A stretch of 64,000 nt of DNA from Orlajensenia leifsoniae. Its GTDB lineage: Bacteria; Actinomycetota; Actinomycetes; Actinomycetales; Microbacteriaceae. This document shows positions 1 to 6,738 of the stretch, piece after piece. A program made the translations under genes and the position numbers. The DNA is taken from positions 558,001 through 622,000 of the forward strand of contig NZ_SPQZ01000003.1 of assembly GCF_004570845.1 (NCBI RefSeq), in the 5' to 3' direction. The number at the start of each line of letters is the position of its first letter. The stretch's first letter is position 1. The notes below the pieces were generated by a model, which made no database searches, was not told the DNA's origin, and was given only the letters and a program-made list of their open reading frames with translations.

Positions 1-502
1 CGCCGATGCGGGCGATGGCGAGGGTGGCGATGACGGTCTCGAGCAGCACCGGCAGGTAGACGACCACGCGGTCGCCCTGCGTGACGCCGAGGGCCGTGAG
101 GGCGTTGGCGGCGCGGGCCACCTCGCGCTGCAGTTCGGCGTAGCTCAGGGAGCGGCGGTCTCCGCGTTCGCCCTCGAAGTGGAAGGCGATGCGGTCGCCG
201 TTCCCCGCATCGACGTGCCGATCGACGCAGTTGACGGCCACGTTGAGGCGTCCGCCCGAGAACCACTCGGCCTGCGGTACCGAGAGCTCGCCGGCGGCAT
301 CCGTCACCGCGGGCTGCCAGCTGTGGTCGGTGTGCCACGGTTCCGCCCAGTCGAGGCGCTCGGCCTGCTCGGCCCAGAAGGCGACGGGGTCGGATGCCGC
401 ACGCTCGTACTCCGAGTGCGGAACGTTCGCATCCGCTGCGAATCCGGCCGGTGCCGGGAAGCGGCGCAGCTCATCGAGCAGGGGGCTGATGGTGTCGTTC
501 AC
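1..502 (-). CDS. Acetyl-CoA synthetase-like AMP-dependent acyl-CoA ligase, N-terminal part
   Basis: This is the first 167 codons of an AMP-forming acyl-CoA ligase; the rest lies beyond the window edge. Reading from GTG at 502 gives an ACS-type N-terminal cap (FWAEQAERLDW, then a GRLNVAVNCVDRH stretch), followed by the start of the large domain (RIAFHFEGE, SYAELQREV, GDRVVVYLP). These are usual for acetyl/propionyl-CoA synthetases, which activate a carboxylate with ATP to an acyl-AMP and then an acyl-CoA in the cytoplasm. The GTG overlaps the stop of the upstream permease gene by four bases (GTGA), so the two are translationally coupled. The context could mean a substrate released from an imported sulfonate rather than plain acetate. 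The catalytic part is not visible, so substrate is open. Confidence 0.85.
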   Translation of the reverse strand, partial: MNDTISPLLDELRRFPAPAGFAADANVPHSEYERAASDPVAFWAEQAERLDWAEPWHTDHSWQPAVTDAAGELSVPQAEWFSGGRLNVAVNCVDRHVDAGNGDRIAFHFEGERGDRRSLSYAELQREVARAANALTALGVTQGDRVVVYLPVLLETVIATLAIARIG

Positions 503-1377
503 GCCCACTTGCGCACCGCCCACTTCTCGAAGAGGCCGACGAGAGCATCCGTCAGCTTGCCCAGAAGGGCCAGCAGGATGATCGCCAGGAAGATGCGGTC
601 GATGCGGCCGTTCTGGCCGGAGTCGTTCAGGAGGAATCCGAGGCCCATCGACGAGGCGATGAGTTCGGCAGCCACGAGGAACAGCCACGACTGGGCGAGT
701 GCGAGGCGCAGGCCCGAGATGACGGAGGGAACGACTGCGGGAAGCTGCACCGACGTGAACAGCCGGACGCCGCCGAGGCCGAAGGCGCGCCCGGCCTCGA
801 TGAGGTGACGGTCGACGTGCCGCAGGGACGACGCGACGATCGTGTAGACGGGGAAGAACGCCCCGATCGAGATGAGGATGATCTTCGATTCCTCGCCGAT
901 CTTGAACCACAGGATGAGCAGCGGGATCCAGGCGAGGGAGGGCACGGCGCGGATCGCGCCGAGCGTGGGGGCGAGGAGGATGTCCGCGAGGCGCGACAGG
1001 CCGACGACCGCTCCGACCAGGAGTCCGAGGGCGCCGCCGATGGCGAAGCCGAGAAGCACGCGCTGGGTCGAGATGGCGACGTAGAGGCCGAGCAGGCCAC
1101 GCTGGGCGAGGTCGACGGCGGCGAGCCAGACCATCTCGGGCGACGGCAGTTGGGAGATCGGCACGAGCCCGCTGGTCGACGCGACCTGCCAGGCGGCGAG
1201 GATGAGCACCGGGAGGATCGCGCCGCCGACGATGACGAACCAGCGGCGGTTGGTGAGGCGCGTGCGTCCCTTGGTACGTGGGGCGCCGGTGTCATTCTGC
1301 GATCGAGTGGAGACGGAGTAGCCGACGTCCGACACCACGACCTGCGTCTGCGCGTCCGGATCGGTCAGGTAGGTCAT
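499..1377 (-). CDS. ssuC: Sulfonate/nitrate-type ABC transporter permease
   Basis: An integral membrane permease of 292 residues of the SsuC/TauC/NrtB family, which forms the channel of importers for sulfonates, taurine, nitrate or pyrimidine-like compounds. About six hydrophobic segments follow a roughly 45-residue cytoplasmic N-terminus. The ATPase-contact loop near the middle (EAGRAFGLGGVRLF) is typical of binding-protein-dependent permeases. The ATG at 1377 was chosen because it follows a GAGAGGAGAGACC ribosome site and drops an Arg-rich unconserved extension. It is the third gene of ssuB-ssuA-ssuC, and its stop overlaps the acyl-CoA ligase. An unusual hairpin precedes it. Family assignment is firm; sulfonate as the substrate is inferred from the trio. 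Confidence 0.88.
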   Translation of the reverse strand: MTYLTDPDAQTQVVVSDVGYSVSTRSQNDTGAPRTKGRTRLTNRRWFVIVGGAILPVLILAAWQVASTSGLVPISQLPSPEMVWLAAVDLAQRGLLGLYVAISTQRVLLGFAIGGALGLLVGAVVGLSRLADILLAPTLGAIRAVPSLAWIPLLILWFKIGEESKIILISIGAFFPVYTIVASSLRHVDRHLIEAGRAFGLGGVRLFTSVQLPAVVPSVISGLRLALAQSWLFLVAAELIASSMGLGFLLNDSGQNGRIDRIFLAIILLALLGKLTDALVGLFEKWAVRKWA

Positions 1378-1412
1378 CGGTCTCTCCTCTCGGTGCTGTT
1401 CTTCGTGCTGTA

Positions 1413-1449
1413 CTCGTGCGGGGCGCCGGCATCCGGCACCCCGCACGAG
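1413..1449. repeat. Intercistronic hairpin between ssuA and ssuC
   Basis: A strong dyad: arms CTCGTGCGGGG (1413-1423) and CCCCGCACGAG (1439-1449) pair perfectly. A mismatch follows, then a GCCGG/CCGGC inner stem closed by a CAT loop. There is no T-run, so a classic terminator is unlikely. A role as mRNA stabiliser or processing site between the binding-protein and permease genes is more plausible. A comparable hairpin sits beside another binding-protein gene at 38764-38791. Confidence 0.7.
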
Positions 1450-1458
1450 CGGTGGCGG

Positions 1459-2517
1459 CTAGCCGATCGCGTCGGCGTCGGCCGCCTTCGCGTAGGTGTC
1501 GTTCACGATGGTGTCGATGGCGTCGTCGACCTGCTGCTGGGTCTGCACGTCGCCGTTCTCGACGAACACCGGGCCGATCGTCGTCAGCACCGAGATCTGG
1601 GCGTCTCCGGGAACGTTGTCGACGTCGAGGTTCGTGCGCTCGTCGATGACCTTGGTGGCCACGGCCGGGTCGAGGCCGGCGACGGATGCCAGGATCTCGG
1701 CGGTCTTCTCGGGGTTGTCGAGAGCCCAGGTGCGAGCGTGCTCGTAGGCGTTGACGACGGTCTGCGCGACGTCGGGCTTGGCCTTCAGGAACGACTCCGT
1801 GGCGTTCAGGAAGCCGTAGCTGTTGAAGTCGACGTTGCGGTAGATGAGCTGGGCTCCCGACTCCTCAGCTCCGGCCATGATCGGGTCGAGGCCCGCCCAG
1901 GCGTCGACGGACCCGTTCTGCAGGGCGGCCCAGCCGTCGGCGTGCTGCAGGTTCTGCACGGTCACGTCGGAGGCGCTCAGACCGGCCTCCTCGAGCGACT
2001 GCAGCAGGAAGAAGTACGGGTCGGTGCCCTTGGTGGCTGCGACCTGCTTGCCCTTGAGCTCGGTCACGTCGGTGATGGGCGAGTCCTGGCCTACGACGAT
2101 GGCCGACCATTCGGGCTGCGAGTATATGTCGATGACCTGGATGGGCGAGCCGTTCGAGCGAGCGAGCAGCGCGGCCGATCCCGCGGTGGATCCCACGTCG
2201 ATGGCGCCGGCGCGCAGCGCCTCGTTGGCCTTGTTCGACCCGGCCGACTGCACCCAGTTGACGGTGATGTCCTGGTCGGCGAGGGCGTCCTCGAGCCAGC
2301 CCTGGTCCTTGATGACGAGGCTCAGCGGGTTGTAGGTGGCGAAGTCGATGTTGAGGGTTCCGCCCTCGGTGACGACGGCATCGCCATCGCCGGCGCTGGT
2401 CGAGGCGGGCTCAGCGGCCGAGCCCTCGCCGGCGACGCATCCGGTGAGCACGAGGGCGACGGATGCCGCTGCTGCGACGATCGCCGCTGTCGTTGAGGTC
2501 TGTCGAAGGAAGGTCAT
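1459..2517 (-). CDS. ssuA: Aliphatic sulfonate-type ABC transporter substrate-binding lipoprotein
   Basis: A 352-residue secreted binding protein with a lipoprotein signal peptide (lipobox LTGC, Cys27), so it should be anchored outside the membrane. After a Ser/Ala-rich linker the mature part shows the SsuA/TauA fold: an early NPLSLVIKDQGWLEDAL segment, a GAIDVGSTAGSAALL substrate-site stretch, and DVTELKGKQVAATKGT in lobe two. These proteins deliver alkanesulfonates, taurine or related anions to an SsuC permease. It lies between ssuB and ssuC on the minus strand, 100 bases after ssuB and 81 before ssuC, a wider spacing than elsewhere in the operon. Substrate is not fixed by sequence. Confidence 0.88.
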   Translation of the reverse strand: MTFLRQTSTTAAIVAAAASVALVLTGCVAGEGSAAEPASTSAGDGDAVVTEGGTLNIDFATYNPLSLVIKDQGWLEDALADQDITVNWVQSAGSNKANEALRAGAIDVGSTAGSAALLARSNGSPIQVIDIYSQPEWSAIVVGQDSPITDVTELKGKQVAATKGTDPYFFLLQSLEEAGLSASDVTVQNLQHADGWAALQNGSVDAWAGLDPIMAGAEESGAQLIYRNVDFNSYGFLNATESFLKAKPDVAQTVVNAYEHARTWALDNPEKTAEILASVAGLDPAVATKVIDERTNLDVDNVPGDAQISVLTTIGPVFVENGDVQTQQQVDDAIDTIVNDTYAKAADADAIG

Positions 2518-2555
2518 GGCGTGTCTCTCCTGGTGCTGTGAGGGGAAGTGGTGCA

Positions 2556-2600
2556 GGGAGGTGCTGTGGTGCCGTGTGATGCCGGGAGGTGCTGTGGTGC
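2556..2600. repeat. Short direct repeat in the ssuB-ssuA gap
   Basis: The 17-base word GGGAGGTGCTGTGGTGC occurs twice (2556-2572 and 2584-2600), 28 bases apart, with more degenerate GTGCTGTG words around it. It fills most of the 100-base gap between the ATPase and binding-protein genes. Function is unknown; a regulator site or RNA element is possible. Confidence 0.6.
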
Positions 2601-2617
2601 GCTGGTGTCTTCGTTGG

Positions 2618-3463
2618 TCAGTACGGGAAGGCCGGGATGGTCGTGCTGCTCGCGATGCCGCGGGCGTGGCCGTGCCTGTCGATTCCGAGTCCGGAGAGCA
2701 GACTGGCGCGCAACTCGGCGAGCTCTGCGGAGCCGCGGTCGCGCGGGCGGCGCCCGGGCACGGTGACGGTCTCGAGCACGGTCGCCGCGGCGTCGCCGTC
2801 GGCGCGGCCGAGCAGCACGATGCGGTCGGCCAGTTGCAGTGCCTCGTCGACGTCGTGCGTCACGAGCAGCACAGTGGTGGGCTCGGCCGCGTGGATGTCG
2901 AGGAGCAGGTCCTGCATCTTGAGACGGGTCAGGGCGTCGAGCGCCCCGAACGGCTCGTCGAGCAGCAGCACGCCGGGGCTACGGGCGAGGGCGCGCGCGA
3001 GCGACGCGCGCTGGGCCATGCCGCCCGACACCTCGCGGGGTCGCTGGCCGGCCGCATCCGCCAGCCCGACGAGCTCGAGCAGGCGATCGACTCCGGCACG
3101 GGCCGTGGCCTTCGGCGTGCCGCGTGGAACGCCGAGCGCCACGTTGTCTGCGATGCTGCGCCAGGGGAGCAGGCGCGGCTCCTGGAAGCCGACCGCCGTG
3201 CGGGGGTCGTAGGTGGCGACGGGAGTGCCGTCGATGCTCACACTGCCCGAGGTCTGGGTGTCGAGTCCGCCGGCGATGCGCAGCAGCGTGGACTTGCCGC
3301 ATCCGCTCGCCCCGATGATGGCGACGATCTCACCGGGCTCGACCCGCAGGTCGACGTCGGCGAGCACGGGCTTCGAGGGGTCGAAGGCCCGGCCCAGGCG
3401 CCCGAACTCGACCGAGACCGCGACGCCGGTGGGCGTCGTGGAGGTCGCGGAATCGGTGGGCAT
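2618..3463 (-). CDS. ssuB: Sulfonate/nitrate-type ABC transporter ATP-binding protein
   Basis: A 281-residue cytoplasmic ATPase that powers the SsuC permease. Visible motifs are Walker A GASGCGKST (about residues 51-59), Q-loop region GFQEPRLLPW, signature VSGGM (145-149), Walker B LLLDEP (165-170) with the D-loop GALD, and the switch His in LVTHDVDEA. GFQEPRLLPWRS is typical of the SsuB/TauB/NrtD group. It is the first gene of the operon. Its ATG at 3463 has a possible -10 element (GGTAAT) eight bases upstream, which suggests a nearly leaderless transcript. Confidence 0.9.
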   Translation of the reverse strand: MPTDSATSTTPTGVAVSVEFGRLGRAFDPSKPVLADVDLRVEPGEIVAIIGASGCGKSTLLRIAGGLDTQTSGSVSIDGTPVATYDPRTAVGFQEPRLLPWRSIADNVALGVPRGTPKATARAGVDRLLELVGLADAAGQRPREVSGGMAQRASLARALARSPGVLLLDEPFGALDALTRLKMQDLLLDIHAAEPTTVLLVTHDVDEALQLADRIVLLGRADGDAAATVLETVTVPGRRPRDRGSAELAELRASLLSGLGIDRHGHARGIASSTTIPAFPY

Positions 3464-3471
3464 CCTTCGAA

Positions 3472-3477
3472 ATTACC
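3472..3477 (-). promoter_or_regulatory. Candidate -10 box of the ssuB operon
   Basis: On the minus strand GGTAAT lies eight bases before the ssuB ATG. This spacing matches the other -10-like boxes seen close to start codons in this window. No clear -35 was recognised. Confidence 0.4.
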
Positions 3478-3552
3478 CACCGTATGCATGCGTCGGTCAG
3501 GTGGGCGAGACACGACGTAACAGTGCGTTGCCCGGCGTCGCAGGGCGCCTCG

Positions 3553-4029
3553 CTAGAGGTGCTTGCGCATGTGCACGCTGGTGACGCTGTACCCGACGCG
3601 GTCGTAGAGCCTGCGCGCCGTGTCGTTGCCGCCGAACACGTTGAGCCCGATCGCGGTGACGCCGGCCGCGCGGGCGACGTCTTCGGCGAGCAGCATGGTG
3701 GCCTCGGCGATGCCGCGGCGGCGGAAGGCCTCGTGCACCTCGATGTCCCAGATCCACCAGTCGCCTCCGGTGCCGTCCGCCGTCGGCCCGATCCACAACC
3801 AGCCGGCATCGTCTTCGTCGACCGTGATGGTGAAGATGCGGTGGCCATCGACAGGCACGCCATCCGGGAAGAACCTCGCCTGCGAGCTCGCGGCGGCGCT
3901 GGCGGCCTCGGCGGGGATGTCGCCGGCATCGATGCGCGCCTGCTCGTAGAGCGCGTTCGAGATCGGCAGCCAGGCGGCGAGCTGCTCGGGGGTCTTGTCG
4001 ACGAGGGTGACGGATGCAGCAGGGCTCAT
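3553..4029 (-). CDS. GNAT family N-acetyltransferase
   Basis: A 158-residue single-domain acetyltransferase of the GNAT fold, which transfers an acetyl group from acetyl-CoA to an amine. The acetyl-CoA pyrophosphate loop is seen as FRRRGIAEATMLLAED in the second half, after the WWIWDIEVHE strand; DTARRLYDRVGY is the usual C-terminal segment. ATG at 4029 was chosen because GGAG precedes it; an ATG eight codons earlier is possible. It stands alone on the minus strand, 89 bases upstream of the ssu operon, and is divergent from the SDR gene. Substrate cannot be told. Confidence 0.88.
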   Translation of the reverse strand: MSPAASVTLVDKTPEQLAAWLPISNALYEQARIDAGDIPAEAASAAASSQARFFPDGVPVDGHRIFTITVDEDDAGWLWIGPTADGTGGDWWIWDIEVHEAFRRRGIAEATMLLAEDVARAAGVTAIGLNVFGGNDTARRLYDRVGYSVTSVHMRKHL

Positions 4030-4197
4030 GGCTCCATCGTTCCATGCGCCCACCCACCCAGGCCCGGACTTCGGCTCGCCGCTTCTGGTCGCGAAGCGCC
4101 GCTCATTCCGCCCGAAAGTGGCGAGCTGGCGCTCGGGGTGGGGTGGGCGAGCGGCGTCGACCCACCGTTCTGACGGAGTGCGCTCGGACTGTGCTGC

Positions 4198-4203
4198 GAC
4201 AAT
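4198..4203 (+). promoter_or_regulatory. Candidate -10 box for the SDR gene
   Basis: GACAAT lies six bases before the ATG at 4210, with no Shine-Dalgarno sequence between. This fits a leaderless transcript, as at several other genes here. Confidence 0.45.
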
Positions 4204-4209
4204 GAATCC

Positions 4210-5046
4210 ATGACGAGAACCGTGCGTGGCGCATCAGTCCTGATCACTGGAGCGGCCATGGGCATGGGGCGGTTGTACGCGGAGCGGGCCGTCGCGGAAG
4301 GGGCGGCATCCGTCGTTCTCTGGGACCGTGACGCCCACGCCCTGGCCCAGACCGTGGGCGACCTCGGCACGGCCTCGAAGGGGCGCACCCGCATCCACTC
4401 CTACGTCGTCGACGTGGCCGACCTCGGTGCGATCGCCAAGGCCGCGCAGAAGGTGCGCAAGGAGGTCGGCAACCCCGACGTGCTCATCAACAACGCCGGA
4501 GTCGTGCGCGGCAACGGGTACTTCTGGGAGACCGACAACGGCGACGACACCCGGCCGACGATGCAGGTGAACGCCCTCGCCCCCATGTACATCACGCGCG
4601 AGTTCCTGCCTGGCATGGTGGCCCGCGCCTATCGGGCGTCGCGCATCGTGAACATAGCGTCGGCCGCGGGCATGATCTCGAACCCGCGCATGAGCGTCTA
4701 TGCGGCGTCGAAGGCCGCGCTCATCGGATGGAGCGACTCACTGCGCCTCGAGCTGGTGCGCGATGACCACGCGAACGTGAAGGTCACGACAGTGGCGCCC
4801 AGCTACATCTCCACGGGCATGTTCGATGGCGCCCGCGGGCCGCTGCTCACGCCGATCATGACGCCGGAGTACGTGGTCGACCAGGTCTGGAAGGCGATGC
4901 TCGCCGGGCGCCCGATGCTGATGCTGCCGTGGACCGTCGGGTTCTCGAAGGTGCTGCGCGGAGTGCTGCCCGGCGCGGCCTTCGACGCCGTCGCCGGCCG
5001 CTTCTTCGGCGTCTACCGCTCGATGGACCGCTTCACCGGTCGCTAG
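4210..5046 (+). CDS. Short-chain dehydrogenase/reductase (SDR)
   Basis: A 278-residue classical SDR that oxidises or reduces an alcohol/carbonyl with NAD(P). The cofactor motif TGAAMGMG is at residues 13-20, NNAG at 94-97, and the catalytic Ser151, Tyr164 and Lys168 (YAASK) are present. After the catalytic lysine come a substrate loop (VAPSYISTGMFDG) and a hydrophobic C-terminal extension (residues 220-265) resembling membrane-associating SDRs of the DHRS type. It appears monocistronic, with the convergent xthA gene only 12 bases downstream. Substrate unknown. Confidence 0.9.
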   Translation: MTRTVRGASVLITGAAMGMGRLYAERAVAEGAASVVLWDRDAHALAQTVGDLGTASKGRTRIHSYVVDVADLGAIAKAAQKVRKEVGNPDVLINNAGVVRGNGYFWETDNGDDTRPTMQVNALAPMYITREFLPGMVARAYRASRIVNIASAAGMISNPRMSVYAASKAALIGWSDSLRLELVRDDHANVKVTTVAPSYISTGMFDGARGPLLTPIMTPEYVVDQVWKAMLAGRPMLMLPWTVGFSKVLRGVLPGAAFDAVAGRFFGVYRSMDRFTGR

Positions 5047-5058
5047 AGAACTGCCGGG

Positions 5059-5895
5059 TCAGAAGATCATCGGCCGATCGTCGTCGTCGCCCGCGAGCTC
5101 GATGTCGACGAGCACGGGCACGTGGTCGCTGGGAGCGTCGCCCTTGCGCTCGTTGCGGTGGATGGAGGCATCCGTCACCAGATCGGCGAAGGCCGGCGAG
5201 CCGAGGATGAAGTCGATGCGCAGGCCCTCGTTGCGCGGGAACCGCAGCTGCTTGTAGTCCCAGTAGGTGTAGCCGGTGGGCAGGATCGGGCGCACGACGT
5301 CGCTGAGGCCGGCCTCCTCGAGCGCAGCGAACGCAGCACGTTCGGGCGGCGAGATGTGGGTCGACAGTCCGGGGACGAGGGCGGGGTCGCCCACGTCGGC
5401 GTCGGTGGGCGCGACGTTGAAGTCGCCCATGAGGGCCAGAGGCAGGTGCGGGTCGGATGCGAGCGAGTCGCGCGTGTAGGCAGCGAGCGCCTCATACCAG
5501 TCGAGCTTGTAGGTGTAGTGCGGGTCGTCGAGTGAGCGGCCGTTGGGAACGTAGAGGCTCCAGAGGCGCATGCCGTCGATGGTGACGCCCATGGCGCGGG
5601 CCTCCTGCGGCTGATCCGGCCCCTCGACGCCCTTGAGGAAGCCGGGCATGGCGGGGAACGCGTGCTCGACGTCGGTGATCGGGGTGCGGCTCGCGAAGGC
5701 CACGCCGTTCCACTGGCTCAGGCCGTGGGCGACGACTTCGTAGCCGGCTTCCTCGAACTGCTCGTAGGGGAACTGCTCGGGCTTGCACTTGATCTCCTGC
5801 ATCGCGAGCACGTCGACGTCTTCACGCACCATCCAGTCGACGGTGCGGCCCACACGGGCGCGGATCGAGTTGACGTTCCAAGTGGCGATGCGCAT
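5059..5895 (-). CDS. xthA: Exodeoxyribonuclease III
   Basis: A 278-residue Mg-dependent 3'-5' exonuclease and AP endonuclease of the ExoIII/APE1 family, acting in base excision repair. Key residues are visible: Asn7 (TWNVNS), the metal ligand Glu34 (MQEIKCK), the MGDFNVAP pair, the IDFILGS aspartate and the catalytic His in SDHVPV near the C-terminus. Length fits the family (about 260-280). The ATG at 5895 gives the canonical MRIATWNVNS start; an upstream ATG would add 37 unconserved residues. A TAGCGT box lies seven bases upstream. Confidence 0.95.
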   Translation of the reverse strand: MRIATWNVNSIRARVGRTVDWMVREDVDVLAMQEIKCKPEQFPYEQFEEAGYEVVAHGLSQWNGVAFASRTPITDVEHAFPAMPGFLKGVEGPDQPQEARAMGVTIDGMRLWSLYVPNGRSLDDPHYTYKLDWYEALAAYTRDSLASDPHLPLALMGDFNVAPTDADVGDPALVPGLSTHISPPERAAFAALEEAGLSDVVRPILPTGYTYWDYKQLRFPRNEGLRIDFILGSPAFADLVTDASIHRNERKGDAPSDHVPVLVDIELAGDDDDRPMIF

Positions 5896-5902
5896 ACCGA
5901 GA

Positions 5903-5908
5903 ACGCTA
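5903..5908 (-). promoter_or_regulatory. Candidate -10 box for xthA
   Basis: On the minus strand TAGCGT lies seven bases before the xthA ATG and no ribosome site lies between, consistent with a leaderless mRNA. Confidence 0.5.
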
Positions 5909-6059
5909 CCGGCTGCCCCGGACGCGAATCGAACCGCCAGAAGTCGAGGATGCGTCACCACAATTGGGGGGCGCCCGAACGGGGGTCGAGGGCATAGTGT
6001 GTCCACTGTCTATCACCCGAAGACAGACCGGAACCCGAATCCGAAATGCGGAGGCCATT

Positions 6060-6734
6060 GTGCTCCGAAGTATCCCTGCTGCCCTATTTCTCGCTGCCGC
6101 CATCGTGCTCACGCCGACGGTGGCCAACGCGGAGGACTATGTTCCCCGCACTCCTCCCGTCGAGCCGTCGATCGCGGGATCAGCCGCGACCGGTGTCTGC
6201 GACGGCGACGTGCCGTACATCTTCTACGACGTCACCCTCACCGATCCCGACGACAAGGCCACCAGTCACACGGCCTACCTCACGCTGTCGGGCGGTGGTC
6301 AATCCGAGACGTTCCTGCTCGGCGAGATCGTCGGCGGCCAGCTGAGTGGGAGCATGCTCTGGCCCGGCGCCAGCGTCGGCCCGAACGGCGAGCCGACAGG
6401 CTGGCCGGGCTGGATCCAGGTCGGTGGCACGTGGGTGCAGACCGACGGCAACTACGGCTGGACCCGCGGCATCACCTCGGCCGAGATCACGGTCAACCCC
6501 GAGACGACCGTGCCGCTGAGCTACCCGCCTGCGTCGCCGAACTGCGTGATGGCTCCCCCCGGAGCCGACCCCACGCCGCCCGGATCGACCACGACGTCAG
6601 CGTCCGGCACGGGACTGGCTGAAACGGGCGTGAGCCCGGTGCTGCTGCCTCTCGGTGTCGGCTCGGTTCTGGTGATCCTCGCCGGACTCGTGTTCTTCCT
6701 CGTGCGACGTCGCACCAACACCAGCACTCGCTGA
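6060..6734 (+). CDS. Cell-surface protein with LAETG sortase motif
   Basis: A 224-residue exported protein of unknown function. It starts at GTG 6060, which has a GGAGG ribosome site five bases upstream; a longer frame reaches 5964. It has an N-terminal signal peptide (hydrophobic LFLAAAIVLTP, cleavage near ANA-ED), an extracellular domain of about 130 residues rich in Gly/Trp with two cysteines, a Pro/Thr/Ser linker, then LAETG followed by a hydrophobic helix and an RRR tail. LAxTG is the signal known for class E sortases in high-GC actinobacteria, so it is probably anchored to the wall. It is followed after four bases by the DUF4012 gene. Confidence 0.75.
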   Translation: MLRSIPAALFLAAAIVLTPTVANAEDYVPRTPPVEPSIAGSAATGVCDGDVPYIFYDVTLTDPDDKATSHTAYLTLSGGGQSETFLLGEIVGGQLSGSMLWPGASVGPNGEPTGWPGWIQVGGTWVQTDGNYGWTRGITSAEITVNPETTVPLSYPPASPNCVMAPPGADPTPPGSTTTSASGTGLAETGVSPVLLPLGVGSVLVILAGLVFFLVRRRTNTSTR

Positions 6735-6738
6735 CAAC

